Source of the DNA: Bythopirellula goksoeyrii | GTDB taxonomy: Bacteria; Planctomycetota; Planctomycetia; Pirellulales; Lacipirellulaceae | Direction of reading: 5' to 3' | Length of the DNA stretch: 64,000 nt | Assembly (NCBI RefSeq): GCF_008065115.1 | Contig: NZ_CP042913.1 | Span: 3,941,658-4,005,657 of the forward strand | In this document: piece after piece, positions 36,213 to 45,704 of the stretch | How the letters are laid out: each line of letters opens with the position of its first letter | How positions within the stretch are numbered: position 1 is the stretch's first letter | Translations under genes and position numbers: made by a program | Notes under the pieces: model-generated | Databases searched by the model: none | What the model was told of the DNA's origin: nothing | The model's input: only the letters and a program-made list of their open reading frames with translations

Positions 36213-36302
36213 TTACGAAGTCGCTGGAGAATCGTTGTCATGCAGTGCTAGCGGTATGGCGATAGCCGACCCGATAGCCCCTGCTGTCATCAGTGGGTAG
36301 TC
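36213..36302 (-). pseudogene. C-terminal remnant of a second regulatory-like-domain protein
   Basis: The minus strand reads YPLMTAGAIGSAIAIPLAL then HDNDSPATS-stop, matching the membrane segment and acidic tail of the neighbour at 35494-36057 (ITIAGVAAAIAIPLAL, NDDDDPPATP). Nothing upstream continues the protein. A truncated tandem duplicate; too short for search tools that need a long frame. Confidence 0.75.
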
Positions 36303-37123
36303 GAGCGTGGTCCCTAATTCGTGATGTCGAGTACCTCTCTCTTATCACCTTCAGGCTGCCTGAATTCAGGTTCCCCTGAGGAACTTAGGAAATAAACCAC
36401 GGCACGTCTTGGTTCCGTAAGCTGAAGTAGCACCAGCTTGAACAATTTCAAAACATCCGATCTCTCCTGGGTTGGGCAGGAGTCACGGTGCTCTCGATCC
36501 AGGCATATCTCCAATGCCACCGGTTCGCGAACTAGGCCGTCGCTTGCTGCGAGATCTCCAACTCCATTGCGGCTAAAAGCAGAACCTGACGGATCTTCTG
36601 GCTCTCGGGCCAATCTTGCCCATCACGGGGCAGGGGGGGGATGGGGGGCCGTTCAAGGTACCAGCAGGTCAGCTAACGCTGGGCCAACCCCACGGTCTTG
36701 GCAGCAACCCGCCTTGGGTTCCCTTGCTCCAGAACCCAATAACTCCAGCAAATTCCGCTGAAACTCCTGTGAATTGAGGTTTCTTCCCAAAAACCTGGAA
36801 AAATGCTTGCTTTCCTGGAGAGTTGAGGATATCGTGACTGCTAGCTTGGTTGCCTTGGGGCAACTGGGAGACCTTTTTCTCATGCTCGTTGAGGAGTGTT
36901 CTAATGATTGAGATCTGTGCCATTTTCGCCATCGTTCCTGAAATTGATCCTGCCTCCGCTAGTTCTGCACTCGCACTTTTAATTGGTACCACGCTGGTCC
37001 TTCGGGATCGTTACCTCTCCAGCCACAAAAGCTGAAGCAGCGCAGCAGTCATAAGCGAGTTAAGCAATCGTTCCCAAGGAATAATTGCCTTGTGTACTCG
37101 TCGACCGCAGCAGGTATTCATTG
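36303..37123. other. intergenic, 0.8 kb, no supported gene
   Basis: Minus-strand open frames at 36314-36613 and 36669-36992 lack recognisable domains and ribosome sites; a G-run (GGGGCAGGGGGGGGATGGGG near 36625) is the only notable composition. Promoter of the exosortase gene is expected at the right end. Confidence 0.4.
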
Positions 37124-38743
37124 ATGACCGATAGGCGCAAGATTGCCTGCTGGTTGTTTTTTGCTGCGCTCATTCTCATCGTTGAGCTTGTGGGGCTCAC
37201 GTTTTTCTACGAGGCGATGTCGCTCCAGCATGGTGGCTCGCTGGCGGCGATCTTACTGAGTCGCTCAGAGCGTATCGTATCCCTCTTCTTGACCGCTGCG
37301 GCCATTCTCTGCGTGGCGATGTTTCCTAAGCTCCAGGCAGTGGAAGAGTTTGCGTTTGAGCATGTTCGTTCCCCTGGCAGTCGGTGGGGCTTTCTCGCGC
37401 TTCATTTCTTACTATTCACGCTGTTTGTGGCAACCAGCAATTCCATCTACCAGAGTGGCACGGATCCTGATGGGGCGCGGCTCCACATGGGTTCGGCACT
37501 CTCTTTCTTTGGGATTGGTTTAGCGACTTACGTAGCGCTCGCCTTAGCTGCCTTGCCATGGTCCGTCTGGCAAAAGCTTTTTCGGCTTGGGCGCCTGGAA
37601 ATTATCCTGTCGCTGCTGGCGGGAGTGGCTTGCTTGAAAGTTGGCAAGGTAACGATGTCGGCTTGGGATCGGCTGTCGGAGTGGACGTTCCATGTGGTCG
37701 AGTGGCTGTTGTTGCTGGTCTATCCAGAGGTGGTCTCTGTCCACGCTGAAAAGTTGATTGGTACCCCCGCCTTCTCGGAGGTGATTGCCCCGGAATGCTC
37801 AGGTTATCAGGGCATTGGGATGATCCTGGTTTTCTTCACTTTTTTTCTGTGGCATTTTCGTTCGCGTCTGCGATTTCCTGCGGCTTTACTGCTGCTGCCA
37901 ATGGGCTGCGTGGCTATCTGGCTGGCCAACTGTTTGCGGATAGCCCTGTTGATTATCGTGGGTGATAAAATATCTCCGGCGGTGGCTGTGGAGGGATTTC
38001 ACTCCCAGACCGGCTGGTTTTTCTTTTGTGTGGTCGCCCTTGGTTTAGCAGTCCTGGCCCTGAACTCGCGGTGGTGCGCGAAGGCCCAGGAGCCGACGTC
38101 GGACGATGAACTACGCAGTCCGACACTCCTGTACCTGCTCCCTTTTTTGGCACTGATGGCAGGCATGATACTCACCGGGATGGCCAGCACAGATTTTGAC
38201 TGGCTCTATCCGGTGCGCATTGCCGTGGCTGGCGCAGCCCTGCTGTTCTTCTTCCAAGAGTACCGCAAGTTGGATTGGTCCTGGTCCTGGGCCGCACCCC
38301 TGACAGGCGTTGCGGTTTATATCATCTGGATCCTCATGGAACAGAGCGAGCTGAGTTCGGGGGCCCATTTGAAGTCTGAAGTCGACTCACTCAGTTCGAC
38401 CTGGAAAGGGGTGTGGCTCGTCTCTCGAGTCATCGGGTCGGTGATCATCATCCCGGTCGCCGAGGAGCTCGCGTTTCGAGGGTATCTTTTGAGGAGGTTG
38501 GTTTCGCCCGACTTCGCGCACGTTTCCCGTAAACAAATGCACTGGCCTGCCTTGGCCATCTCGTCACTCCTGTTTGGGCTGATGCACCAGCGCTGGCTGG
38601 CCGGTACCGTTGCCGGTGTGATCTACGGATTGCTCTACAGGCACCGCGGCAATCTCACCGACCCCATCGTGGCCCACTCCGTAACCAACGGACTGATCGC
38701 TGTCCATGTCCTGCTGGGCGGATCTTGGTATCTGTGGACTTAA
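37124..38743 (+). CDS. xrtE: exosortase E/CPBP protease fusion
   Basis: A 539-residue polytopic membrane protein with two enzymes. The N-terminal part (to about residue 320) is an exosortase: catalytic Cys in IAPECSGYQGIGM, conserved Arg in NCLRIALLI and His in VEGFHSQTGW, the Cys-Arg-His set proposed for this transpeptidase-like family that processes PEP-CTERM signals. The C-terminal part (about 420-539) is a CPBP/CAAX-type protease: PVAEELAFRGYLLRR, LLFGLMHQRW and VAHSVTNGLIA. This matches the XrtE architecture known from VPEID-CTERM systems. The ATG at 37124 (MTDRRKIACW) is preferred over 37085. Nine candidate substrates lie in this window, although none ends in VPEID. Confidence 0.9.
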   Translation: MTDRRKIACWLFFAALILIVELVGLTFFYEAMSLQHGGSLAAILLSRSERIVSLFLTAAAILCVAMFPKLQAVEEFAFEHVRSPGSRWGFLALHFLLFTLFVATSNSIYQSGTDPDGARLHMGSALSFFGIGLATYVALALAALPWSVWQKLFRLGRLEIILSLLAGVACLKVGKVTMSAWDRLSEWTFHVVEWLLLLVYPEVVSVHAEKLIGTPAFSEVIAPECSGYQGIGMILVFFTFFLWHFRSRLRFPAALLLLPMGCVAIWLANCLRIALLIIVGDKISPAVAVEGFHSQTGWFFFCVVALGLAVLALNSRWCAKAQEPTSDDELRSPTLLYLLPFLALMAGMILTGMASTDFDWLYPVRIAVAGAALLFFFQEYRKLDWSWSWAAPLTGVAVYIIWILMEQSELSSGAHLKSEVDSLSSTWKGVWLVSRVIGSVIIIPVAEELAFRGYLLRRLVSPDFAHVSRKQMHWPALAISSLLFGLMHQRWLAGTVAGVIYGLLYRHRGNLTDPIVAHSVTNGLIAVHVLLGGSWYLWT

Positions 38744-38914
38744 GCAGTGGCGCCCCATTGCGAGGTTGCCCCAGCGATCGTAAGTCACGGTTCCAGCTGG
38801 AATCTGAGCCGATTTCTTCAGTCAGGGTGATACAACCCGCATAACCTTTAATTCCGCCCCCCCCACTTTGGTGTTTTTCTCCTGAAATTCGAGGGGGCAT
38901 TGTATGGAAGATTT

Positions 38915-39151
38915 ATGTCGGTCGATGATCAAAGTATGCGGAAAAGATCAGACACATCTCCCTGTTGTCCCCAGTGCTTCGACCGAAATATTTACCGAAG
39001 TAAACGATCGGATCATGTGCTTTACCGTCTGATACTCTGCTCTCGCGTGCGATGTCACACCTGCCACCATTTATTCCTAATTATGCCATTCTGGACTGTA
39101 CGTACGATGGCCAGCCGACCCTCAGCGAATCGGCAGAATGCCCTGAATTGA
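38915..39151 (+). CDS. small zinc-ribbon protein
   Basis: A 78-residue protein with two CxxC pairs in ribbon arrangement: CPQCFDRNIYRSKRSD and RCHTCHHLFLI, about 30 residues apart with a hydrophobic stretch between. Such short ribbons are frequent in planctomycetes and their function is unknown. The start is uncertain: ATG 38915 or TTG 38900, the latter just after GAGGGGG. Confidence 0.5.
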   Translation: MSVDDQSMRKRSDTSPCCPQCFDRNIYRSKRSDHVLYRLILCSRVRCHTCHHLFLIMPFWTVRTMASRPSANRQNALN

Positions 39152-39585
39152 CCTGGAGAAAACATCGAAGTAGCGAACAGAGACAGGGTGCAGCGGAAGA
39201 AGCTCGCCTCACGCTGGCCGCTAGATTTTGACTGAAAACATCGTTCAAACGGACGCAGCGAGTGTCTGTCACCCATGAAGAGCCATCTTGGCACGTGACA
39301 AACAGTCATCAGGGACAGTCTGGTGGATAATCGATCTATTTATCCTGGTTTAACCTATTTCCGGGGAGAACAACCCGAGATTGGGAGACCCACACCATCT
39401 CGCTGGCTTGAATCACTTTTCTCAAGGGCAAAAAAAAAGCTATAATTAAGATTGAGAGCAGAGCTACCGACTCCCCAACACTTCACACTCGGCACCCCGA
39501 TGAACTGGAGCTGGTCTCGCAGTTGCTCACCAATGCCAAGGGATCTGGCGGCGAATCCTTGTCCGATCCGTAGCTCAGGAATGCT
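39152..39585. other. intergenic, no gene seen
   Basis: No supported gene. An AT-rich tract near 39430-39450 (AAAAAAAAAGCTATAATTAAG, containing TATAAT) may be a promoter for the next gene, about 140 bases upstream of it. Confidence 0.4.
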
Positions 39586-39963
39586 ATGTCGCTAAAACCT
39601 AGCTATCCGCCACGGCTATTCTGGAGGAATAGCCTCGGTGGAGCAGGCGTAAATGTGATGATACGCCCACGATTTGTCTGGCTAATCCTGTTCGTGTGCT
39701 CTGGCGTTGCGCTCTGGCAGCTCACCACACCCGAGCCAAGCATTCCAGCCTTGGCTGTGGGGCTAGGCCTCTTGCTCGCGGGGGGCATTCTCGGGTTGCG
39801 CTGGGGATCTGATTCGGCAGATCAACTAATCAAAGAAATGGCCCAGCTCAACAAGTACCTCGCCGAACAGAATCAGGAATTGGCCGAACTGAACCACATG
39901 CATGTCAAGCGGCTGCTGGAGGAGGAAGAGAGTCCTCGGGAAAAAGCCGAGTTCGACGCTTAG
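39586..39963 (+). CDS. membrane protein with C-terminal coiled coil
   Basis: A 125-residue protein with two hydrophobic segments (residues about 28-45 and 53-72: FVWLILFVCSGVALW and LAVGLGLLLAGGILGL) and a charged C-terminal helix (LIKEMAQLNKYLAEQNQELAEL) of coiled-coil type. AGGAATGCT precedes the ATG at 39586; ATG at 39658 is an alternative. No domain recognised; it ends eight bases from the convergent PEP-CTERM gene. Confidence 0.55.
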   Translation: MSLKPSYPPRLFWRNSLGGAGVNVMIRPRFVWLILFVCSGVALWQLTTPEPSIPALAVGLGLLLAGGILGLRWGSDSADQLIKEMAQLNKYLAEQNQELAELNHMHVKRLLEEEESPREKAEFDA

Positions 39964-39970
39964 ACTTCAC

Positions 39971-41251
39971 TCAAGCTAGGCGCCTATTCGGCACAGCCGT
40001 TGGGCTACGGGGCAGGTTTGCGAAACGGCACCGATCTCCAGGAGCGTTGACCTCTGGCTGAGCGCAACCCGCGTCACCCCGGTGACGTAACCCAGCTAGG
40101 CACATGAGCATCGTGCCCAACAGCAAACCAAGATAATTGGTCGGTTCCGGCAGGGCGATCGCTGCTGAATCCTGGCCGCCATAGTTGTCTTGCCAGAGCT
40201 GAAGGTCTTGATCGTCGACGCTTCCGCTACCATCGCCATCGGCGCCACTTCCAGGAACCGCTACTTGCTGGCCGAAAGAGCGTTGCCAGACGAGAAAGTC
40301 GCGGCCATCGGTGTCCCCGTCACCATCGAAGTCGCTGTTCACATTGGTGTTGATTACTTCTGGAGTTTGATCGTGAGTGAGACTCCAAACCCGTAAGTCA
40401 CCTGCGTCCACCATGCCGTTGCCATCACCGTCGGCGCCGTCGCCGGGTGTGGCGACGTCTTGGCCGAAATCGCGTTGCCACTTCAGGAAATCGCTTCCAT
40501 CAGTGTCGCCATCCCCATCGAAGTCACCCGTGGCGGCCATAATAGTTCCCGCCCATTGATTGACTCCTAAGCCAAGTTGGCTGTTGAGGTAACCAGGCAA
40601 TAAAAAACCAGGGAGTTGATCGATTTGAAAGACATCTTCCAGGCCCGTCATAGTTGACGAACTTTGTCGAAAGAGTCCTCCTCCACTCACAAAATTGTCT
40701 GCATTATCTTGAATAACACCCACGACATATTCCTCGCCAGCTTCCAAGACAATATCAAAACTCGACAAGTCGATGGTCACCAGGAATGTCGTGAATTGAT
40801 TGGGATCGGTGGGGGGGCCGATCGTGCCAAATTCCTCTGCCGTAATAAAACTCACAGCTGGGGAATTGACATCGACGCTGATATGTCCGGGAAGGCTTGG
40901 CTCTGCAGCGGCATTATCCGCAAAGGAATCAGGCCCCCCTTGAATACCATCGGACCAGAGATGAAATTCCATGGGATAACCTAAGATGTCTGCCAAATCG
41001 TTTTCTGGTAAGAACTCTCCGTCGCGGGCAAAGATAAGGATCTGTACCTGTGTGAGGTAGCTTTTTGTGGGAGCATTCAAGACCATGCCGGGGGTCGCCC
41101 AGTCGGTTCCTGAATGAGTGGTCGCCCCTCCGACGTCTGAAATGGAAAGGCTCGGGTCGGTGCCGATACTGTCGCGAAGCACCATGGACGCTCCCGATGC
41201 ATCTGCGGAGATAACAGAGATCAACAAGACCCACAAGAGAGCGAAACGCAT
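39971..41251 (-). CDS. PEP-CTERM protein with two dockerin-like modules
   Basis: A 426-residue exported protein. Signal peptide residues 1-20 (LLWVLLISVISADASG). An N-terminal beta domain (residues about 22-230, choice-of-anchor-like) precedes two dockerin-like repeats (GDFDGDGDTDGSDFLKWQRDFG and DFDGDGDTDGRDFLVWQRSFG, cut here to their cores), each with an adjacent GADGDGxGxVD calcium loop. The sorting signal is LPEPTNYLGLLLGTMLMCLAG then LRHRG. About 35 residues follow, an unusual extension also seen in the 3898-7710 protein. A dyad at 41281-41326 lies in its upstream region. Confidence 0.85.
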   Translation of the reverse strand: MRFALLWVLLISVISADASGASMVLRDSIGTDPSLSISDVGGATTHSGTDWATPGMVLNAPTKSYLTQVQILIFARDGEFLPENDLADILGYPMEFHLWSDGIQGGPDSFADNAAAEPSLPGHISVDVNSPAVSFITAEEFGTIGPPTDPNQFTTFLVTIDLSSFDIVLEAGEEYVVGVIQDNADNFVSGGGLFRQSSSTMTGLEDVFQIDQLPGFLLPGYLNSQLGLGVNQWAGTIMAATGDFDGDGDTDGSDFLKWQRDFGQDVATPGDGADGDGNGMVDAGDLRVWSLTHDQTPEVINTNVNSDFDGDGDTDGRDFLVWQRSFGQQVAVPGSGADGDGSGSVDDQDLQLWQDNYGGQDSAAIALPEPTNYLGLLLGTMLMCLAGLRHRGDAGCAQPEVNAPGDRCRFANLPRSPTAVPNRRLA

Positions 41252-41280
41252 TCGAGAAACTTCCTCATAACAGGCAGATC

Positions 41281-41326
41281 ATGGTTTGTCAGATATCTGG
41301 TTTATCAGATATCGCTGCGAAACCAT
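41281..41326. promoter_or_regulatory. dyad upstream of the PEP-CTERM gene
   Basis: ATGGTTT...AAACCAT frames two copies of the self-palindrome GATATC (41292-41297 and 41308-41313), each preceded by TCA. It lies 30-75 bases upstream of the ATG at 41251. Operator-like; the regulator is unknown. Confidence 0.5.
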
Positions 41327-41811
41327 GAACCATCTGCAAGTGCCCTCCATTGCGCAGAGCACCGCTAGAATGAAATTATTGTTTTTGGCCCACCTCAAGA
41401 GGTGGGCAATGTCAACAACCTTGTTGACAAATCCAAGAACATCCTTGAGCAAGCCGGCGGCTCCTGACAAAGGCCAACAAGAATGTTGGCCTGCCGCTGA
41501 CATAAGAAACTCGGTCCTCAGGGATCCCTCCCTGGCCGAGCTCTCGTAGGCTTGAAATGACGAAAAACTCCGTCCCAAGCTGCCGACCATTATTGAGCAG
41601 AAAGTGTGGGGAGACAAGCCTTTTATTCATCGAATCGCTCAGCTTTTCCGCAGATGACGATTTGAATCTTCCCAAATGGGGGGGTCGAGATGATGGTGTT
41701 TTTGATCCTGACTAGCGCAGAAAGCTTCCGCGAATTTAGAAGAATTTTTTCTGCAGATAATGTAGTGAAATGCTCAAGCCAAGTAAGATTTGGAATAGAT
41801 CTATGTAGTAT
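41327..41811. other. intergenic with clustered hairpins
   Basis: No supported gene. Carries three perfect hairpins described separately (41388-41492). Confidence 0.45.
41388..41492. repeat. three tandem perfect hairpins
   Basis: GCCCACCTC-AA-GAGGTGGGC (41388-41407), GTCAACAA-CC-TTGTTGAC (41411-41428) and AGGCCAACA-AGAA-TGTTGGCCT (41471-41492). The first two are three bases apart, with loops of two bases. They are unrelated in sequence. Two-base loops suggest cruciform DNA or protein-binding dyads rather than simple terminators. Confidence 0.55.
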
Positions 41812-43155
41812 TCAACTTGTCACAGCGGAGAGGGGACCTTGGGGAGACTCTGTGGGCATTTTAGAAACAAGCCGGCTGCTAGAGAGCCCCCAAATTCCAA
41901 GTGTAATCCAATAGGTGTCGGTCATCAGACGTAGTTGCGGGGCAGAGGAAATAAGAATACTCACGATTAGCTGTGCCATTGCGGCAATGAAAAGCAGGCC
42001 TGGTACCCCCAAAAAAAAGTCTCGAGTCAACGCCCCCGCCCGATGTGCGGCAAACCAACCGGGAATCGTGATTGCCAGAAATGCTATGAGAAAGACTATC
42101 TGGGCAACCTCCCAAAGAGGGAGCAAATCTTTGGAGCCTGGTCGTCGGTTGAACTTCCGCATCCAATAGTCCTTGACGAAAGCAGGCATGAGCAAGGAAG
42201 CCGTCCGTCTGATGCAGATAAGACCATACGTCACAGGGTTCTCGTAAATAAAGGTGATCGCGTCTTTTTTTAATTGCTGTGCTCTCTGATACTCAGTCCC
42301 TGCAGTGGGATGATCGGAATAGTACTCAGTAGAGGAATCAATTTGGCGAGTGGACGTAAGTTCCCAGACTTTGTTATGCGCCAGGAGATTGAAGGGCAAA
42401 CGAGTGGAGAATGCAATATGGCCCTCAGTAATCTGATAGTTCCGAACGAGCCAGGGTAGAACCACAAACGACATCCCAGCAACCAGAATGCCCATGTTTC
42501 GTACGCCCCAAATCTTATGGATCACTACGTTCCTACCAACTATCCAAATACACACTCCAGCCGCCAGGAGCAGACGCTCAGGCCGTGTAAGCACCAGCAC
42601 ACCGAGCATCAGCCCCAGCAAGAGGTAGAGTGAACGTTTCTCTGGATAGTGCAGTGACAGAGTGGCGGCTACAAAAAGTGTGCACCATTCAATCAGCATG
42701 CAGATATTTTCACTGGCGATGTGGTAGGTCATGATCACATGAAATGGATAGAAAACCCACACGATCGTAGCAACCAGTAAAGGTCTTTTGTCTAGAAACA
42801 ACTGCAGCAGCCCATAGACAGGAAAAACTGATAACGCCATAAGTACCGCCTGGATGAGAGCGATCTGGAGATGGGAATCTAAATGAACCAGTCGCAGAGC
42901 CGCCAGAAACACCGGATAGACTGGTGTCCAGAACAAGGTCGGCTCGCCAGCAACAACCGTTTGAAAGGCATCGTGTGAAACGCAGTAACGACCCTGTTCT
43001 GCCAGGTTTTCAGCCAGATCAAGATAGATCGCTGCATCAATGGGCCTGAAGTTGTTCTCGGCAAGTGGACTTACGACGTATCCCACATGCACCATAAGCG
43101 AGAGGAGAAACAGCAGCACAATCCACTTGTTGAGGCGCATGAAATGGTAGTTCAT
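41812..43155 (-). CDS. GT39-like membrane glycosyltransferase
   Basis: A 447-residue integral membrane protein with about ten hydrophobic segments. The N-terminal region fits glycosyltransferase family 39 (ArnT/PMT-like): an acidic pair in the first periplasmic loop (FRPIDAAIYLDLAENLAEQG), then TLFWTPVYPVFLAALRL and PFHVIMTYHIASENICML. Such enzymes move a sugar from a polyprenyl-phosphate donor to an acceptor in the periplasm. Start ATG 43155 or 43140 (MRLNKWIVLLF). Acceptor unknown; surface-protein or exopolysaccharide glycosylation would fit the neighbourhood. Confidence 0.75.
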   Translation of the reverse strand: MNYHFMRLNKWIVLLFLLSLMVHVGYVVSPLAENNFRPIDAAIYLDLAENLAEQGRYCVSHDAFQTVVAGEPTLFWTPVYPVFLAALRLVHLDSHLQIALIQAVLMALSVFPVYGLLQLFLDKRPLLVATIVWVFYPFHVIMTYHIASENICMLIEWCTLFVAATLSLHYPEKRSLYLLLGLMLGVLVLTRPERLLLAAGVCIWIVGRNVVIHKIWGVRNMGILVAGMSFVVLPWLVRNYQITEGHIAFSTRLPFNLLAHNKVWELTSTRQIDSSTEYYSDHPTAGTEYQRAQQLKKDAITFIYENPVTYGLICIRRTASLLMPAFVKDYWMRKFNRRPGSKDLLPLWEVAQIVFLIAFLAITIPGWFAAHRAGALTRDFFLGVPGLLFIAAMAQLIVSILISSAPQLRLMTDTYWITLGIWGLSSSRLVSKMPTESPQGPLSAVTS

Positions 43156-43690
43156 GAAATGGCAGAGGGGAATCAGCGATCAGGTCCGGAATCGACACAG
43201 CAGAAAAACAATGAGCGTCTCGAACGCTGGGAACTCATGAACTGTCAATCTCCACGTCTCCCTAGTAAGGCTGTTCGGCCGTGCGAAACAAATCATGTAG
43301 GTTTGCCAGGGTGATACTTACCATAGGGGGTGAAATTGGAAACGGACAGAGGCCAGATTGTCTCTCATTGTAACAAGATGCCCTTCGGGTATTCCTACCG
43401 CTCTATGAATCTATGCTCCCCAAATCACCCCCCTAGGATGCCTCCTGAAACCCTGACGGGACAATTCTTAGGAAGGCTCCTCGAAAGGGGCCCCGGTTCG
43501 GCACCGAGGCCGTCTGGCAAAGGCGAGGAAATCTGATTCCCAGTAGAGTTCGTCGATTTTTGAGGAAAAATTACCGCTTATGCTGCGCGTTTATTCTCCT
43601 TTTCGATTAGACTGGAGAGCGGAACAACAAGCAGGTGTACAGGATCCTGGGGGATCTCTGAAGCGCCAATAAACGCGGGTGGGAATCTCC
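43156..43690. other. intergenic between divergent genes, no gene seen
   Basis: About 530 bases. A GC-rich dyad near 43490-43515 (GGCCCCGGTTCGGCACCGAGGCC) is visible. Promoters for both flanking genes are expected here. Confidence 0.4.
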
Positions 43691-45625
43691 ATGGATCTAC
43701 GTTCACTCAGATCGAGTGCTGCACAGAAGATGCAGACCAGTCGACTCTCCTTCGAGTCGCTGGAGCAGCGCCACATGCTAAGTGGTACTCCCCAGCTACT
43801 CGATATCAACCTGATGGGCGGAGCAGGAAGTAATCCTCACGATTTGGTGGAAGTCGGTGGAGCACTGTACTTCGCTGCCGATGACGGCATGCACGGCAGC
43901 GAACTATGGACGAGCAATGGTTCGCCGGCCGGAACTCTCCAGATCAAAGACATCATCGTTGGAAACACAGGATCCCAGCCCACCTCCCTGGCAGGTGTCG
44001 GTAGTCTGGTTTATTTTCAAGCCAACGATGGAGTAAATGGCAGCGAGCTCTGGAAAAGTAATGGGACCGAGATTGGTACGGTCCTAGTCAAGAATATTCA
44101 AGATGCCGACGAGAGCTCGTTTCCCGGGGGCCTCGTAGATTTTGGGGGGACACTCTTCTTCACGGCCACGGACGACGCCAGCGGTCGTGAACTCTGGCGG
44201 AGTAATGGATCGGAACCTGGTACGGTTCTTGTGAAAGATATTCGCCCTGGAGAGGTAGGATCGTTTCCAATCGACCTCGTTCCTGTCGGTGGGACCCTCT
44301 TTTTCACGGCCAGCGACAACGCTAATGGGCTCGAACTGTGGAGTAGCGACGGCAGCGAAATGGGCACCTCCTTGGTGAAAGATATTCGTAGCGGCAACGC
44401 TGGCTCTTCTCCCAGCTTCCTTACCGAGGTGGGAGGAACACTTTATTTCGGAGCCACCGATGGAATCAATGACTTTCAGCTCTGGAAGAGCAACGGCACT
44501 GCTGCGGGTACAATGATGGTCAAGATTATTTCCCCGGGTGCCAATTCTGTTGTATCAGAATTAACGGACGTCGGGGGAACCCTCTTTTTCGCGGCCAATG
44601 ATGGATCCAATGGGCTGGAACTCTGGATGAGCGATGGTACAGAGATGGGGACGGTTCTGGTAAAGGATATTCACAGCGGGGCCCTCGGCTCCAGTCCCGC
44701 AAATCTCACCAACGTGGGTGGCGTTCTGTATTTCACGGCCGACGATGGGGTGACAGGACGAGAATTGTGGAAAAGCGACGGAACGCCAGGGGGAACCGTG
44801 CGGGTGAAGGACATCAACGGTGCGGTAGGGGTGGGCTCCCAACCCAGCAATCTTACCGACGTCAACGGAGTCCTCTATTTCACGGCCGACGATGGCAACA
44901 GTGGGGTTGAACTCTGGAAGAGCGATGGGATGGAGACCGGAACGACAATGGTGGCCGACATCAATATGGGGGGATCTGATGCGTCTCCGTCCGAACTTAC
45001 CACGGTTGGGGTAACACTCTACTTCGTGGCGGATGACGGGGTAAATGGCCGCGAACTCTGGGTACTGGAGCCTTCCTCCACGTTGGCGGGCGACTACGAC
45101 GTCGATGGGGACGTCGATGGTCACGACTTCCTCACCTGGCAGCGGCAATTTGGATCTAGTGTACCGCAGGGCACGGGTGCCGATGGCAATGGCAACGGCA
45201 CAGTCGAATCCGGCGATCTGACTGTTTGGCAAGACAATTACGGGCTGCCCACCCCGGTCGTGGCTGTCCTCGCTTCGAGCTTGTCAGCCGACGATGTCCC
45301 TCAAAGCATTTCCAAAGTGGCTGCCACCTCACTGCCAACAAATCCGATCCTTCTCTCCTTGGATTTATTTAGTACGCGAATCGACAATTCTCAGCTGCCG
45401 GGAGGCAACGACGCTACGACCGGAGTCGTAGTTGCTGCCCCTACGGATCAGAATACAGGGTCGAATGCGATCTCTGGCGAGAACATCGCCGGGAAGGATC
45501 TAGAAGACTCCAGAAATCTGACGATGCAGTCTCCAAGTCGGTCGCTCGACGAAACTACGCCTGATAGGGACGTCCAGTTGCTGGATGCCCTTGATAGAGC
45601 GTTTGCCAGCGACTGGGCTGACTGA
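43691..45625 (+). CDS. ELWxxDGT-repeat surface protein with dockerin-like module
   Basis: A 644-residue protein. The N-terminus carries SFESLEQRHMLSG, a motif found at the start of many large planctomycete surface proteins. Nine repeats of about 48 residues follow, each with ELWxSxGTxxGTxxVKDI, GSxPxxLTxVGGxLYFxAxDG (ELWxxDGT family, likely beta-propeller blades). Near residues 470-520 is a dockerin-like module (GDYDVDGDVDGHDFLTWQR, then GADGNGNGTVESGD). The C-terminal 100 residues are Ser/Thr/Asn-rich and disordered, without a PEP-CTERM signal. Start at 43691 (MDLRSLRSS); 43679 adds four residues. Probably a surface adhesin or scaffold. A shared terminator follows. Confidence 0.85.
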   Translation: MDLRSLRSSAAQKMQTSRLSFESLEQRHMLSGTPQLLDINLMGGAGSNPHDLVEVGGALYFAADDGMHGSELWTSNGSPAGTLQIKDIIVGNTGSQPTSLAGVGSLVYFQANDGVNGSELWKSNGTEIGTVLVKNIQDADESSFPGGLVDFGGTLFFTATDDASGRELWRSNGSEPGTVLVKDIRPGEVGSFPIDLVPVGGTLFFTASDNANGLELWSSDGSEMGTSLVKDIRSGNAGSSPSFLTEVGGTLYFGATDGINDFQLWKSNGTAAGTMMVKIISPGANSVVSELTDVGGTLFFAANDGSNGLELWMSDGTEMGTVLVKDIHSGALGSSPANLTNVGGVLYFTADDGVTGRELWKSDGTPGGTVRVKDINGAVGVGSQPSNLTDVNGVLYFTADDGNSGVELWKSDGMETGTTMVADINMGGSDASPSELTTVGVTLYFVADDGVNGRELWVLEPSSTLAGDYDVDGDVDGHDFLTWQRQFGSSVPQGTGADGNGNGTVESGDLTVWQDNYGLPTPVVAVLASSLSADDVPQSISKVAATSLPTNPILLSLDLFSTRIDNSQLPGGNDATTGVVVAAPTDQNTGSNAISGENIAGKDLEDSRNLTMQSPSRSLDETTPDRDVQLLDALDRAFASDWAD

Positions 45626-45635
45626 TACGGACTCA

Positions 45636-45674
45636 TAAAAAAACGGCACGGAGATGAGTCCGTGCCGTTTAGCA
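45636..45674. terminator. bidirectional terminator between convergent genes
   Basis: AAACGGCACGGA and TCCGTGCCGTTT (45641-45652, 45659-45670) form a 12-bp perfect stem with a six-base loop, flanked on the left by seven A, serving the minus strand, and by a moderately T-rich right side for the plus strand. Confidence 0.85.
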
Positions 45675-45704
45675 AAAATTAAGTTCGTCTGTTCGCTGCG
45701 AATC

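Noticed and set aside
36314-36992. Two minus-strand frames as genes
   Set aside because: No ribosome sites, no domains, compositional bias only.
44561-45232. 223-codon minus-strand frame
   Set aside because: Shadow of the ELWxxDGT repeats; its apparent periodicity mirrors the real gene.
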